This document shows positions 22,330 through 35,041 of a stretch of 64,000 nt of DNA, one piece after another (within the stretch, counting starts at the first letter, position 1; each line of letters begins with the position of its first letter). Under the pieces are notes generated by a model that ran no database searches, had not been told where the DNA came from, and worked only from the letters and a program-made list of their open reading frames with translations. Both the position numbers and the translations under genes were made by a program. The DNA lies in the NCBI GenBank assembly GCA_910591455.2, contig OU342804.1:1141112-1205111 (forward strand). Reading direction: 5' to 3'. Origin of the DNA: Pholis gunnellus (Eukaryota; Chordata; Actinopteri; Perciformes; Pholidae).

Positions 22330-22470
22330 TAAAGGTAGCAGTTACATCATGCGTTATTCATTTGTGAGGACAGGAAGCTGTTCTGTTGAAGCGTCAGAAT
22401 ATGAGATCAGTCAACAAGTATTCAAACGTTTGTGATGTGACAGGAAGAGAGAGGACCAACCAGAAACTAA
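22330..22470 (+). repeat. dispersed repeat R3, copy 1
   Basis: Shares blocks attcatttgtgaggac, agctgtt, gatgagat-like and attcaaacgtttgtgatgtg with 24740-24870. It is diverged and of unknown class. Confidence 0.6.
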
Positions 22471-22589
22471 ACTAAACACAGGTTAAACAAGCAAACAGAG
22501 AAAAATGCAGCAAGTTCCCAAACCACGTTCCCTTCCTGCTACCGATGACGACTCCTCGATACCAGCGCGTTAAAGACAAACACGTCTTT

Positions 22590-23020
22590 ACGTCATAAAA
22601 TACAAAGAGAGCAACGGAGAGATGTGCTTTCATCGGGGAGGAATCCCGTCCTCGTTAATGACTGACTGCCCGGTTCATCTCTGAGAGCGTGAAGGCACCA
22701 GCAGATGTATCGCTGCACCATGTGACCCCGCAGACCAACACAGACGTCTGATCTGCTCATTACGGCTCCGCGGTTCCCGGAGGCCGAAGGAAGACGCGCT
22801 CGTAATTGGTCGGCTTTACGTAACACGGCGGACCGACAATAAAAAGCAGGAAAATGACCGATGTTATTTAACTTCTCTGTGAGCATCAGAGGGTTTGGGA
22901 GGAAAAAAGGGGAAAGAATAAACCAAAGAGGATAAATGTGTCGGACGGAGGAAGAGGACGGTCGAAGTGAGGAGCTCTCCTCGCTCGCTCATCTCTGAGA
23001 ACGTCCGATCGATGGGAATG
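22590..23020. other. complex non-repetitive segment
   Basis: Balanced composition with little simple repeat. No coding exon was recognised. It is a candidate conserved non-coding element on appearance only. Confidence 0.3.
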
Positions 23021-23254
23021 TGATCGGCGGAGCAGAGAACGAGGAGAGGAGAGAAGCGCTGTCACTTTAACTGAATCAGCCGACCTTAACAGAGACAGAT
23101 AGACACACAGGGAGGAGAGGATGAATGGAGTGAAGACACTCAGGAGACAAAGTTCTGTTTCAAAGTGTGTCTGATTCCTGTGGCTGATTGGACGAGTCCT
23201 AAAAGAGGAGGAGCTACTCAGCTGATGCTGCTCCGCAAGACTGATAGAATGAGA

Positions 23255-23440
23255 ACAAAGAACAGAGGAGAGGAAAGAAGAAGAGAGGAGATAGGATGAG
23301 AGGAGAGGAGATGAAGGAAATGGAAGAAGAGAAAATGACAGTAAAGACAATAAAAGGGAAGGATAGGAGACAAGGAGACAAGGAAAAAAAGAAAAGGAAA
23401 GGAAAGTGAAAGACAACAAAAGGAAAGGAGAGAGGACGTG
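23255..23440 (+). repeat. GA-rich low-complexity tract
   Basis: Purine-rich (GAGGAGAGGA, AAAGGAAAGG). The 211-codon minus frame through it is mostly L/S/F and not a gene. Confidence 0.85.
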
Positions 23441-23790
23441 AGGAGACGTTAACAGTATGATTGTTTTGTTGCTATAAAAACATGATTCAGTATTTAAACA
23501 GCCATTGCATAATATTATCAAACATAACGTGCTGCATTAATATTAGATCTGAACGCGTTCATAGCGACAGATTAACAAAGAGAGACGACAATAAATGACA
23601 ATAAATGTCATGATGAGAGCCTCGAGGGGTCCGGCTTTATCACCAAACTCTGTTTCTTAATATCTCCTCACTGTCATTTCAGGACCTTTATTATGTTATT
23701 TTATTCCTGATTTAATGTGTTGAATAATCACACAGAGAATGGACAGATTATTCTAGAGGGATGTGGAGGTTTTATAGGACCTGGTCTCGA

Positions 23791-24290
23791 TACCATAGTC
23801 TTCATATAAGACGTGGACATCGGTTTGTAGACTGACGTGATGCCTCGAGTTCGACATTTTGGCCGTCGCCATGTTGTTGTTTTTTTGCGACCAGTGAACA
23901 GGAAGTGTCCACATCTGGACTGAGGAGGAGTGACGTAGAGACGCCGTATACGTCTCAGGTAGAGACCTGTCAATCACTGTGTAGCCCCGCCCCTAAAGCA
24001 TCCCCTGCTTTATGGTCTGTTTGACTCTAAATGGACCATCATTTACTAAATGAACATCATGCTGTATTGAAGAAGACTTGAAACTAGAGATTGAGACCAT
24101 AAACTCATGTTTACAATGTTTACTGAGGTAATAAATCAAGAGAGAAGTAGAGTCATTTTCTCATAGACTTCTATACAACCAGAGGAGTCGCCCCCTGGTG
24201 GACACAAGAGAGAATGCAGCTTTAACACATGTTAAGACTTCACTTTTCAGAACCGGAGGTTTCCGCCTGTTTGATAACAACTTTTCAGAA
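23791..24290 (+). mobile_element. R1 dispersed repeat, copy F (near full length, module 2)
   Basis: Left end ccatagtcttcatataag, module 2 (ccagtgaacaggaagtgtcc, gacgccgtatacgtctc), full right half to cagctttaacac, and terminal cttttcagaaccggagg. Confidence 0.9.
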
Positions 24291-24724
24291 TAAGTTAGGC
24301 CACACTGGTGTGTCATATATCAGAGGGGTTTTTTTTAAAGTGGGAGGCTCCAGGGTCAGTGAATGAAAGTGATATAATATTACATTAGTTGTCTTTCACA
24401 GAGTCAGAAACTACTAAAAGTCTCAGACCGTCTTTCATGTGTTTGCTGTAGTCTGAGGTGACGTCTAGCAGCTACATCAGGCTATCGATGATGACTGTCA
24501 ATGGGATCAAATAAAATAATCAAGATCCAGGAAAAAGGAGGGGGTGGGGGGGGCCACAGTCTCTGAGAACCCCGTCATATTTCATACCATCATATGTGAT
24601 ACCATTCATGAGAATTTAAATGGATTAGTTGTTGTTCTTCTAGTTTGACATGCTTTCATCAATATTAGCAGTTAGCTGTTGGCTAAAGCTGCGTCCTGCT
24701 TTATCAAGCCTCCAATGTCTTTCT

Positions 24725-24875
24725 ATTTTGGCAACGATGACATAATGCATAATTCATTTGTGAAGACGGAAAAGCTATTTGTGTTGTTGCTGAAGGGAAA
24801 AAAAAGCCTGATTCAGCTTCAGAAGATGAGATGTGTTCAAACGTTTGTGATCTGACAGAAAGAGAGAGAACGAAG
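24725..24875 (+). repeat. dispersed repeat R3, copy 2
   Basis: Second copy of the diverged repeat at 22330-22470: aattcatttgtgaagac, gaagatgagatgtg and ttcaaacgtttgtgatctg. Confidence 0.6.
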
Positions 24876-24937
24876 AACAACAGAACACATGCAGCTAAAA
24901 GACGATGAAAAGGAGCGTCCCCGTAATCACCATCCTC

Positions 24938-24939
<2 letters not shown>

Positions 24940-24972
<33 letters not shown>
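24940..24972 (+). repeat. (CA)n microsatellite
   Basis: About 16 CA units. Confidence 0.95.
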
Positions 24973-24973
<1 letters not shown>

Positions 24974-24999
24974 CTCACCGCTGAATGCAATTTAATTAC

Positions 25000-25839
25000 C
25001 TCGGCCCGTCTCATTTCCTCTCTCGCTCCCAGAGGAGGAGAATACGATGAGAGCGATAGAAAGAAAAAGGATAAAGAGGTGGAGAGGAGGGTAAGACACT
25101 GAGGAGGAGGAGGAGGAGGATAGTCCTCTTCTTTATTTAATCTCATACAAGTGTTCATTCTTATAAAACGCCTGACGATTCAGGGATCATCCCGTCTGAG
25201 CTGAACAGATAATGAGACACAAAAAAAAAGAATTCAAAGGGAAAAAGGAAGTGAAGAAGAGAGATCCCTCTTTCCTTTTGGATGGAAAACCAGAATGAGA
25301 GAATGAAGGGTTGGTTATGGATGAAGTTACCAACATTAAGTAATTAAAACCCTCAATGTTTCATGTGTTAATAATATAATTAGATTTGGTACAAAGAGCG
25401 CTATCAGAGATTCCTCCAGTAGGCTTACAGCCTAACATGCTAAATCAGAAATCAAATATTCCGTATTACGTCATCTACATCCTGCACGAGCGCTACTGCG
25501 TGTGGTTAAACACTCTCCTGCATGTTTCCCTGATGTTACGTTATAAACAACAATAATAATGTTGAAATCAGCAGCAGGAGAGCTAGTTAGCTGTTAGCAG
25601 TTAGCAGGCGGCTCGGCTAAACAACGGAGCTAACGGCTAACGTTAACGGGGAGCGCATTGAGTTACGTTCTTATTCTGCTGTGAAAATCAGCTCTGGGTG
25701 ACGTCATCATGATGTGTTCAAATGTAATCTGTAAAATGTAGTCTTTGGTGAGAAACTTGAAGAAATACTTTTTTTTTGTTCAGCCCAACACCAACAACAA
25801 TGAATTAAATGAATGATCTTCTTCCTCTGTAGTTCATTC
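25000..25839. other. intronic sequence; TTAGC/GCTAAC-rich block at 25568-25660
   Basis: No gene. The block around 25580-25650 has many alternating GTTAGC/GCTAAC motifs that can fold on themselves. Confidence 0.5.
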
Positions 25840-26000
25840 TGACTCAATCACACATACCAACACTCTCCAGAGCACCACATGTGGATTCATCCGCCGCTGA
25901 AAATAGTCCCCAACGAATGCTCTATTTCCTCCTGTTTTTGATTAAAAACTACAATGAGCAGCTGATTCAGGGAATGATGGAGCCTTAAAGAATGTACATG
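25840..26000 (+). repeat. dispersed repeat R2, copy 2
   Basis: Counterpart of 5440-5600 in the same orientation, with blocks agcaccacatgtggattc, atccgccgctgaaaatag and ctatttcctcctgttttt. Confidence 0.8.
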
Positions 26001-26252
26001 TGTGAGGTGTTTTTAAAAGATGTATTTCTTTGTCTTTTCATGGGATTTGTTGTTAATAGCAAACATATAGATGTAATACACTTCATCCATGTTATATGTT
26101 CTGATAAACACGTTTCATTCGGTCTTTAACTGCTTGTGAGACCTTAAAGTTGTGATTAGATAAAACGTGACCTCAGTGTTCTTCTGTAAAGTCTGAATTC
26201 TGCCACCAGCGGAAACAAAGCATCCTGCCTGACGTCTGCAGCAGCTATGACA

Positions 26253-26545
26253 TCACCCCCCCCCCCCCCCCTCGTTAAACAACGATCAACAACCATCTAT
26301 AGATATATATAAATATACATTTTTATTTATATTTAATAGTTTTTTGTCATATTTTTAATATTTGTAATTATATTCATTATTTTGTATTTCTTGTTATTTC
26401 ATATTTATTTGTATTATTATTTTTGGTTTTGTCATATTTAATATTGTTTAATTATCTTGTTGTCTTATTATTTCAATTTTATTTTTATTTTCATCATATT
26501 TGGTGTCATTTGACTATATTGTGTGTTTTTATTAAATGTTGTAAT
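26253..26545. other. poly-C run followed by AT-rich stretch
   Basis: C run at 26257-26271, then about 260 bases of very AT-rich sequence. No gene. Confidence 0.7.
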
Positions 26546-26827
26546 TGTGCTCGTATTGTGTAATAATTCCTCATGAATCATTCCCATCAGATAAGTTCAC
26601 GTTGACGTCACAGCAGCTCGCTGCAGGCGGAGCATTAGGTGGTAAAAGGTTAAACATTCCGCAGCTTATTCTCTTTATTCTCTTTATAATAACGTCTCTC
26701 GGCCCACATCGGTTTCAGAAAACGTGATTTTCCGCAGAGAGTGTGGAGAAATGGAAGCGTGCCGATGTTTAGTGAGAGTATGTGGCGATAATAAGGATAA
26801 CTGCCGTCTTATCTCAGACACCAATCA

Positions 26828-26882
26828 GGAGGAGGAGGAGGAGGAGGAGGAGGAGGAGGAGGAGGAGGAGGAGGAGGAGGTG
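26828..26882 (+). repeat. (GAG)n microsatellite
   Basis: About 17 GAG units. The poly-E frame through it is an artefact. Confidence 0.95.
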
Positions 26883-27404
26883 GTGAACTCTCCTCCAGCT
26901 CACCGATGAAATGACATTTAGAGGATCGTTATTGAGAGATAGACATCGCTCCACATTAGATTATGTGTTTGTGTACACTTCAATGTGTGTGTCTGTTAGA
27001 AACACTTGTGTTCTGTGGGGGGGGGGGGGTTCAAAAGGTCAGAGAGCGATTTCTCCTTTCTGTTAAATGTCTCAATCAAATGTAATCTCAGGACGCTGCA
27101 GAGAGGCTGACATTTAGGGCCGATGTAGAACCAGAGGGAGCTCACGCTGCGTTCGGAGGCGTTTCACTGGACGGCTCGTAAACAGAGTAACGTGAGGAGG
27201 AACCACAATGTTCCAGCATGTTACAGTGAACAGACTGAAGGAATACAGTGTGGAGGCCAGATGGGATCCCCCCCATCCCCCCCAACAAACACCAGTCAGA
27301 CCAGCTCCCTCGCTCTCGCTGCACTGACGCGCTGTGAGAAAGTCTCCGTTGTATCGGGTACAACATTCATCTTAACCTACTTTCCAATAATCTACATAAA
27401 TGCT

Positions 27405-27445
27405 CCGAGGAGAGGAGGAGAGGAGGAGAGGAGGAGAGGAGGAGA
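27405..27445 (+). repeat. GAGGA repeat
   Basis: Four to five tandem gaggagagga units. Confidence 0.8.
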
Positions 27446-27486
27446 GGGACGGCAGGAGACAAATTACAGCCCGAGGCTGAAGGGAA

Positions 27487-27487
<1 letters not shown>

Positions 27488-27538
<51 letters not shown>
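27488..27538 (+). repeat. (GT)n microsatellite
   Basis: About 25 GT units. Confidence 0.95.
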
Positions 27539-27541
<3 letters not shown>

Positions 27542-27693
27542 CTCCTGAGGCCGGCCGTAGATCAATAGAGATCCTGACGGCGAGGTTCACTACACGGGGA
27601 AGTTAAACGTGGACGGTTCTCTGGGTTGTCGTTTAGACTCATTGTCACGAATCACTCGGGCCGTTTCAGACGAGCGGTCGATCCCCGAGGGCC

Positions 27694-27800
27694 CGCTGAG
27701 GCCCCTCAGACCTAGAGCCCCCTCAGACCTAGAGGCCCCTCAGACCTAGAGGCCCCTCAGACCTAGAGGCCCCTCAGACCTAGAGGCCCCTCTGAGGCTC
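27694..27800 (+). repeat. 17-bp minisatellite
   Basis: About five units of cccctcagacctagagg followed by three tgaggctc repeats. Confidence 0.9.
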
Positions 27801-27915
27801 TGAGGCTCTGAGGCTCCTCTGTCTTCAGCTGAAGGTGAGACAAGAAGTGAAAGTGTTCTGAATGAGACTCAGAGAAGAGCTTCAGCACCACGGACAGCTC
27901 CTCCTGCAGCGACTA

Positions 27916-28180
27916 CACTACTGATACTGTAGTACACAAGTACTGATACTATAGTACACAAGTACTGATACTGTAGTACACAAGTACTGATACTGTAGTA
28001 CACAAGTACTGATACTGTAGTACACAAGTACTGATACTATAGTACACAAGTACTGATACTGTAGTACACAAGTACTGATACTGTAGTACACAAGTACTGA
28101 TACTGTAGTACACAAGTACTGATACTATAGTACACAAGTACTGATACTGTAGTACACAACTACTGATACTGTAGTGTACT
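27916..28180 (+). repeat. 22-bp minisatellite (ACTGATACTGTAGTACACAAGT)
   Basis: About 12 units with a G/A variant in tactgtag/tactatag. Open minus frames (STCVLQYQYLCTTVSVLVYY) are period artefacts. The right edge has an imperfect hairpin, ctgatacag...ctgtatcag, at 28199-28223. Confidence 0.93.
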
Positions 28181-28339
28181 CACAGTACTAATACTACACT
28201 GATACAGCAGTACACTGTATCAGTCACTACTGAGCATCACTGACGGCCTGTCATCAGTCCTCTATGACACTTCTAGGCTTCTTCTGACAAATTTCTGCTG
28301 AACAGAATTGGGACGCGGCCCCGTTCCTCTGCTGATCTG

Positions 28340-29040
28340 CGTCCTGTTTGAATTCTTTCATTATCATCAATATACTTTTTAAAGCCCAAAGCTGGAGCCG
28401 CTTCCCTTTTTGTCATTGGGGGAATGAATGTGCTCTAAAAAAACACACACGACACTTTAATGTCTTTGTCTGTTCATCAGAAACCCGTCGTGTTCCAGAT
28501 AAACCTCTTCTCTCCTCTCCTCGTTCCAGCCGACAGACACAAAGGGATTCCCCAAAGTCTGAGTGGATCCGCAGCAAAGTGGAGCACCGGTTCATCCGCA
28601 GAGTGACGGGGGGGGTTTAGTGGGGAGACGTGCAGCATCTGGGTTTGGAGGGTGTTAAGCTGCCATCGCTCCATATCCCTCCACCACTGGAGCGACGGGG
28701 GGGAGGAGACGGGATGTGGTGCGGGGGGGGGGGGGGGGGGGGGGTTCAGAGGGGGTTTGATCCCACTCCAATCCTTTCAGCACATGCATGGAAACCAAAG
28801 CAAATCCCCCAAACAGACGACAGATCCCGTCGCTCTGGCCTCCATATTTGATCCCCAACTCTCTGTACACAGCTGCAGTCACCAAACGTGCCCCCCCCCC
28901 GCCCCCCCCCCCGCCAAAAGGTGGGACGCCGCATTCGGTAATCCCGGGAAAGCCGGCTCTGGGGGCAAAGCGGCAGAGAAATGAGTCTGGGATTGAATCT
29001 GCAAGATTCTAGATCAAAAGATCCAAGTTTCATTCAGGAG
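28340..29040. other. complex segment with long G and C runs
   Basis: Holds a 22-G run (28723-28744) and C runs near 28891-28912. The unique parts (28340-28620 and 28790-29000) have balanced composition. No exon was recognised. Confidence 0.5.
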
Positions 29041-30280
29041 ACGTGCACACCGATGGATTCACGAACGTTTGTATCGAGAGATTAAACCCTCGTCTTTCCT
29101 GTCGTCGTGGAGATTTTCACAATAATAATAATCCAGGTACGACGAATGACGACTAAGACCTTCACATGAGACCTTCTGTCAGCTCAGCGTCAGGAATAAA
29201 TCCCAGGTTCTGAAGATAGAAACGCTCTTTTACGTGTCGAGGTTTAAGTTGTATTTTCTTGGTCGGACCATGAATCAGGATCGATTTCCTCCGTCGCTCA
29301 CAAAGTCTGCAGAACAGAGACGACGCGACGATATTTCACAATCAGACGACTCAGCTGCAGCTCTGCTTCATGCTGTTATTTTATTGCCACATTGCTTCTA
29401 CGAGTGCAGCAACGTTTAAACATGTTGGACGTTGTTAAAGGGAGGTCTGTACGTCTACGGGAGCTTTAGCTTCAGCCTTTTAGCTCTGATACGACGACTG
29501 AGTTTTGATATTGAAACTCAAATGTTTTGATACTTAAATGCAAAATATATGTTTTTATGAAAAGCCTATTCTTCTTCTAGCAGGATGAAAACCAGTTTAA
29601 GGAGAACCGTGATGCAGAATGAAGCTGGGAAAGCAGAAGGAGTTTCAGTCTCGAGGTTCGATTCCCGTCCCGGCTTCATTCTCAAACCGTCCCCGTGAGG
29701 AAGCAAAGACGACCTCAGTCTAGATTTGAAGACTAAAATAGAATTTCTCTGTGAGCTGACTCACTGTGACTCCGTCAGGATGTTCGGTGTCACAGAGACG
29801 CATTAATGAGTCCGTTTGTCTGACGTGAACCGACAGCTGCTCAGCTTCCTCTTCACTCGTCTCTCTGCTGACGTCTGGACGTTAACGTCACGAAGAAGCA
29901 GTGCTGGTGGTCCGGTCCTGCTCTTGGCATCAAGGGGTGAGCTCTCACACACACACACACACACTACACTGAAACACACGGTCGGGTACGTCGAACGAGG
30001 CAAAAAGAAGGTCTGGCTTTCCTTCTGAAGATTAAATCCTTAAAATCATGATTACATGAAGGCTGACTGTGTGTCCACACCTTCACACTGTACGGACCAG
30101 ACAGACATAGAGAACAAACGTAGACTGTTGCTGGTTTAAATGCAGTCAGAAGCTGCACAAATTCATTTTAAATGCGTTACAAAAACACAAGGAAACCCAT
30201 TACAGGAAGCTCCCAGCCGGTCTGAGCTTGGAAAGGAAGACGCACTCATCCATATATTATATTATCATTAAAATAACATT
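29041..30280. other. intronic sequence; short CA tract at 29948-29967
   Basis: No gene. It contains a 12-bp stem with a tRNA B-box-like motif at 29618-29680 (see findings). Confidence 0.5.
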
Positions 30281-30720
30281 CAAATCCCTCTTTGGTAACC
30301 ACTTGCGGTCCAATCAAAGCGTAATAAAAGGGTCATTTATTGTTCTCATCTAGAGCAGAGCTATGATATCATTTTATTGAACATCTCAGGCGGGAAAAAA
30401 AAAAACAGCTTTTATTGCAGCCTAAAGCCTGAATGTGAGCGAGGCCGTGATGAATATCTTCCCGCTATGATCTGGGCCATTTTGAATACTACTATCTGTG
30501 CAGCGCGGAGATTAAAACCAGAATAAAGCGGACGCTTGATGTGAACCTGCTTCACGTCAGCATGTGGGCTTTAAATCAGGAGAACGTGCCGGAAGCAGCA
30601 GCAGCTGCAGGGGAACTGAGAATATGTTATCATTTATTCATCACAGATGTGCGACTGCAGGACGGCTGCTCGGCCCAGAGGGCGGCGATGATGATGATGA
30701 AGGCCGGAACTCTGAAGAGA
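30280..30720. other. complex non-repetitive segment, candidate conserved non-coding element
   Basis: Even composition, many AT-core homeodomain-like motifs and little simple repeat. No coding exon was recognised. Conservation cannot be tested here. Confidence 0.3.
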
Positions 30721-30984
30721 ACAACAACGTGATAAAAAAAGGATTTTCTGTGAAATACTGGAAAGGAGTACGCCGTTTGTTTGCTAATTGGATGAGAATA
30801 TCTATACTAATTTAATCAGCACAAACAGTCCAATAAATGGCCAAAAGTATGCGGACGCAAACATTTTACTTCTATTAATGATCGTTGACGATGTCGAGCT
30901 GCTCCAACAGCCTCAATCATTTCTCTATGTTGTTGCCTTTGTGCACATTGTTATGTTGAGACAAACACAAACTATTGAACAGAC

Positions 30985-31541
30985 GGAAACCTCCTGTTCT
31001 AAAAAGTGTGTTAAAGTTGCATTCTCTCTAGTGTCCACCAGGGGGCGACTCCTCTGGTTGTATAGAAGTCTATGAGAAAATGACTCTACTTCTCTCTTGA
31101 TTTATTACCTCAGTAAACATTGTAAACATGAGTTTATGGTCTCAATCTCTAGTTTCAAGTCTTCTTCAATACAGCATGATGTTCATTTAGTAAATGATGG
31201 TCCATTTAGAGTCAAACAGACCATAAAGCAGGGGATGCTTTAGGGGCGGGGCTACACAGTGATTGACAGGTCTTAACTCTTTCACAGCGAGTTTTTACTT
31301 CATGAAAGTTAATTGTATCACTTTGGTCGCCTAATGTTTTATTCAGCATTCAGTTGTATTTAGCTCCACCCTCTCATGTCACTTCTGGTTGAATAAAAAG
31401 TTCAAGACGGTGATCGCCGAAAATAAAGATGACGATGGCAAAGAAAACAAGATGGCGAGGGCCAAAACATCAAACTCCAGGCTTTTAAACTGTAGTTCCC
31501 AAACCAATGAGTGACATCCACTTCTTATAAACAGTCTATTG
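30985..31541 (-). mobile_element. R1 dispersed repeat, copy G (full length, module 1-like)
   Basis: Inverted copy. The right end starts with cctcctgttctaaaaagtg, then gcattctctctagtgtcc, through gggatgctttaggggcgg, module 1-like tagctccaccctctc, and the left end cacttcttataaacagtcta at 31520-31539. With copies C, F and H it defines the full element (about 490-565 bp). Confidence 0.9.
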
Positions 31542-31848
31542 ACACAAAGTTGGAAGAACACTATTGTCTAAACTATCATTGTATGCTAGAGCTTTAAGAT
31601 TCAACTAAGAGGCCAAAAAACAGTAAAATCAGCGTGTGTGTGCATATACTTAAACTTTTAAAAAAAACATCAGAGAGTGTGGAATATACTCTGTTAAACC
31701 CACGAATTAGTTTATTAAAAAAACAAACCGAAACTGATGCAACCTTTATATTTCTAATAAAACGCACAAAATGATTTGTACAATCAGCTGATCTGTATGG
31801 AGCCAGATGAACCACATCATCATTGGTAGCATCTGTACATGTAATGAT

Positions 31849-31882
<34 letters not shown>
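31849..31882 (+). repeat. (GT)n microsatellite
   Basis: About 16 GT units. Confidence 0.95.
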
Positions 31883-31883
<1 letters not shown>

Positions 31884-32384
31884 ACACACTGTCAGCCGTA
31901 CAGTGTGTACTGACACGTTTTGCTTTGAGAGGATCCAGCTGTGAGGAGATGAGGAAACTCACCAGGGAGGTAAACATCATCTCAGCAGAAGCCTGCAGGC
32001 GGCTAACTGTCCATTAGGTTGTTCCCACTTCCTCTCGCTCTGTCAGCAGTTTCCTGTCGGCTGTAGCATCTTCAATAAGTCAACATTTATATTATGCTGC
32101 TATTTATCCACCGACTACATCACTGATCTAACGGTTTCACGTCTCACAAACATACTGATACATTGTTTTAATTGTTTCCTTTTTTTAAGATCTTAATTAC
32201 TTTCTGGAGCAAAGCACGAAATAATTTCACTACACGTTGTATGATTACATATGATTTTAATCCAAATAAATAAAGAAAATCAGACTTCCAGTCTGTGTTT
32301 TCTATATAATATCTTGTACAGCAACACGTGTCGATTTATGCTTGTTACAATACAGTCTTTTCAAAATAAACGTCCTTCACAGGA

Positions 32385-32720
32385 AACAACTTAGTTAGGT
32401 TTAGGCAACTAAACTACTTTGTTTGGTTTAGACAACAACACTACTTAGTTATGTTTAGACAACTAAACTACTTAGTTATGTTTAGACAACAAAACTACTT
32501 AGTTAGGTTGAGACAACAAAACTACTTAGTTAGGTTGAGACAACTAAACTACTTAGTTAGGTTTAGACAACTAAACTACTTAGTTAGGTTGAGACAACAA
32601 AACTACTCAGTTAGGTTTGGACAACAACACTACTTAGTTAGGTTTTGGAAAAGATCATCTTTTGGGTTAAAATAACTAGGGAAGTTCTGTTACTGAAGCA
32701 CAGACGTTACGTGACAAATA
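32385..32720 (+). repeat. 27-bp minisatellite within a dispersed repeat (R5)
   Basis: About nine units of ttagttaggttKagacaac plus WAAACTAC (32390-32645), then unique sequence gttctgttactgaagcac. The same motifs occur inverted at 35400-35445 (aaccaagtagttctgttgcc), suggesting the array grew inside a dispersed element. The R/Q/L/N/Y frame is an artefact. Confidence 0.85.
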
Positions 32721-33219
32721 ACTCAACGTTGACTTCTTGTTTTGCGATCTTGGAGGAAATCTACATATCTGGTAATTCATTAACACACACGTGGGCGAGA
32801 GAACCTCATCGAGGCTCAAGGACCCGGTTTAAATGGATTTACAGTTAATGATTGGTGTACTCACATCAATGACGCGTGCGTTGTGTGATAAACAGTCTGC
32901 TCCCTGAGGTGTGACCTGCGTAATGTGAGGAGCTCTAATGAAATCAGCGTTAAGAGTGTGTGCAAACATACCGAGATATCTCAACGTTTACGATCCGTCG
33001 TGTGTAAAGCAACATTTTTCTCTTTGTTCTCTATCACAGGTTGATATCTTGATGTTCTCACAGGTGTTTTCCAGAGTGATGACATGTTCAACCGTCCGCT
33101 GACCGAGGAGTCCGATCGATGCTTTAGTGAAACTTTTATCCTTCCACTCTGGTGGATGGATGAACGTTGTTTTGCCTCTAATGGCTGCTCCTAAATCACT
33201 GCAATGAAGGAGGACTGAG

Positions 33220-33221
<2 letters not shown>

Positions 33222-33281
<60 letters not shown>
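33222..33281 (+). repeat. (CA)n microsatellite
   Basis: About 30 CA units. Confidence 0.95.
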
Positions 33282-33283
<2 letters not shown>

Positions 33284-33376
33284 AGAGGAAAGAAGAAAGT
33301 CTCTACCGACGCTCAGGTCGTCCACGTTCACCAAAACACATCAGTTCATACGTTATTAGCCTGCAAACATTCTCTT

Positions 33377-33600
33377 AAAGGGCCGGTGTGTCGCGTTTCT
33401 GGGGATCTGAAATGTAATATGATACTCATAACTATGTTTTCATTCATGTATAATCACCTCAAACTAAGAATCGTTGTGAATGAGCAATTCATATCTACAG
33501 AGAGCTGGTCCATGTTCCTACAGTAGCCCAGAAGGGACAAACTAGAGAGACCTGAAGGCCGAAGGTGTTGCTGAAGGTGTTGGAAGTATTCGTCTCCTCA
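33377..33600 (+). mobile_element. teleost dispersed repeat R6, truncated
   Basis: The blocks aaagggccggtgtgtcg, cataactatgttttcatt, caaactaagaatcgttgtg, ctacagtagcccagaa and acctgaaggcc match a repeat I recognise from many fish genomes, often near UTRs. Its class is uncertain (non-autonomous, no frame). Confidence 0.6.
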
Positions 33601-34679
33601 AGTTTTCACTCATTAAGTTGTCTAAAAACCAGCAAGTTACACGAGACGCAATTAACTTAAGGTTGTAACTTTGGTGCATTAAGTGTAAACAGGTTTTTAC
33701 TTATTGATGTTTTTAGTTGTCTATTAGAACAACTACAGAATCAATTAATGGTTTAATCAGTATTAATGGATGTCAAACTGCTTGTTGTATTAGCCCAGAA
33801 CAGAAAAATCACAAACACTGATTATTTAGCACCGACCGGTAAAAGATCTCTGGACATAAAGTAACTTCACAACTAATTAGTTAATTCAAGGGTAAGAATG
33901 ATGGAACAAAATGTAATAAATGTAAATAAATGATTGATGCTGACAATCATTTATTTATATATTGTACTAACAAAATGTAAGAAGACTTTTAAAGTATTAA
34001 CAAGAGATATACAGCAGAGGAGACAGCCCTCACCTAACACACTGAGATATTGGTTGTTAGTTTAAAAGGTTTAAAGCGACCAAAGTCTCCTTTTTTCTGT
34101 CACATGACCTGTTGCATCTAACAAGAACCTAGAATATGTTTTTATTGAGCAGCAAAGCAGAACGTAGTGGGACCTTCCTGAAAGGTCTTTGGGTGGGAGG
34201 ACGTTTAAAGTATCTGTATTTCGACACCAAACTAAACTCTTTCCCAAAAGTTTAACCAGCTGGTTTTAGTTAGTTAACCTTCTTTCAACGAGAACTTAAC
34301 TACAAAAGTAGTCGACTGGAAAACGGTGTATTCGTTTTATGGAAAGCGTTTGTTGACGTGAGCTGTTGATGTCGTGTGGACAAGAAGTCATTACAGTTTC
34401 ACCCGTCAATTCTAAATGCAGCTTCCATCGGCTGAAGACCCGTAAGTCTCTCGGTCTCCGGCTGATGTGACAGCTGGGATCTGCTCCGTCTACACAGAAC
34501 GGGATTATGAATCTGTTACACCCAAAATAAATGACTCGAAAATTGTGTAACTGTAAACAACGAGACAAGTTTTCATCCACTCAGCGTTGTGTGTCATCCG
34601 GGCTGCCAAACGCAGATCCTCTTACTCTGACAGAGAGTGAATGGCAGCCGGCAGGAAGCCTGAGCAGAAATCCTATTAT

Positions 34680-34680
<1 letters not shown>
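33601..34680. other. AT-rich intronic sequence
   Basis: No gene, array or recognised element. The segment 34430-34660 is more complex and a weak candidate conserved element. Confidence 0.5.

Positions 34681-34717
<37 letters not shown>
34681..34717 (+). repeat. (GT)n microsatellite
   Basis: About 18 GT units. Confidence 0.95.
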
Positions 34718-34718
<1 letters not shown>

Positions 34719-35041
34719 CTGCTGTCAGATGACCCACTGCAACTGGCCTCTGTTAGCAGGGAGAACATTGCAAAGCCACGCACGACAGCATACAAACATT
34801 TACTTCAGTCTATCTATTGAGGACACAAAACTCAGACCAATCGCCAGGAAAAAGAAAGTTGGCATTGTAGGTTTCTACAAATATCTTGAATGTGGATGTT
34901 CTTGTATTTGGTGAGAGCAATTGTTGTAATATAACGAGCGACGTGCAGAGAAAGTGACTTGTTTTAATAACAAGTGAGAGAGACAGTGAGTCCACATGAG
35001 GCCGGTGCACAGTGACGCACGGGTCCAACAAACAGGACTTC

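Noticed and set aside
22886..23521. 211-codon minus frame with hydrophobic stretch
   Set aside because: The hydrophobic part is the complement of a GA-rich tract.
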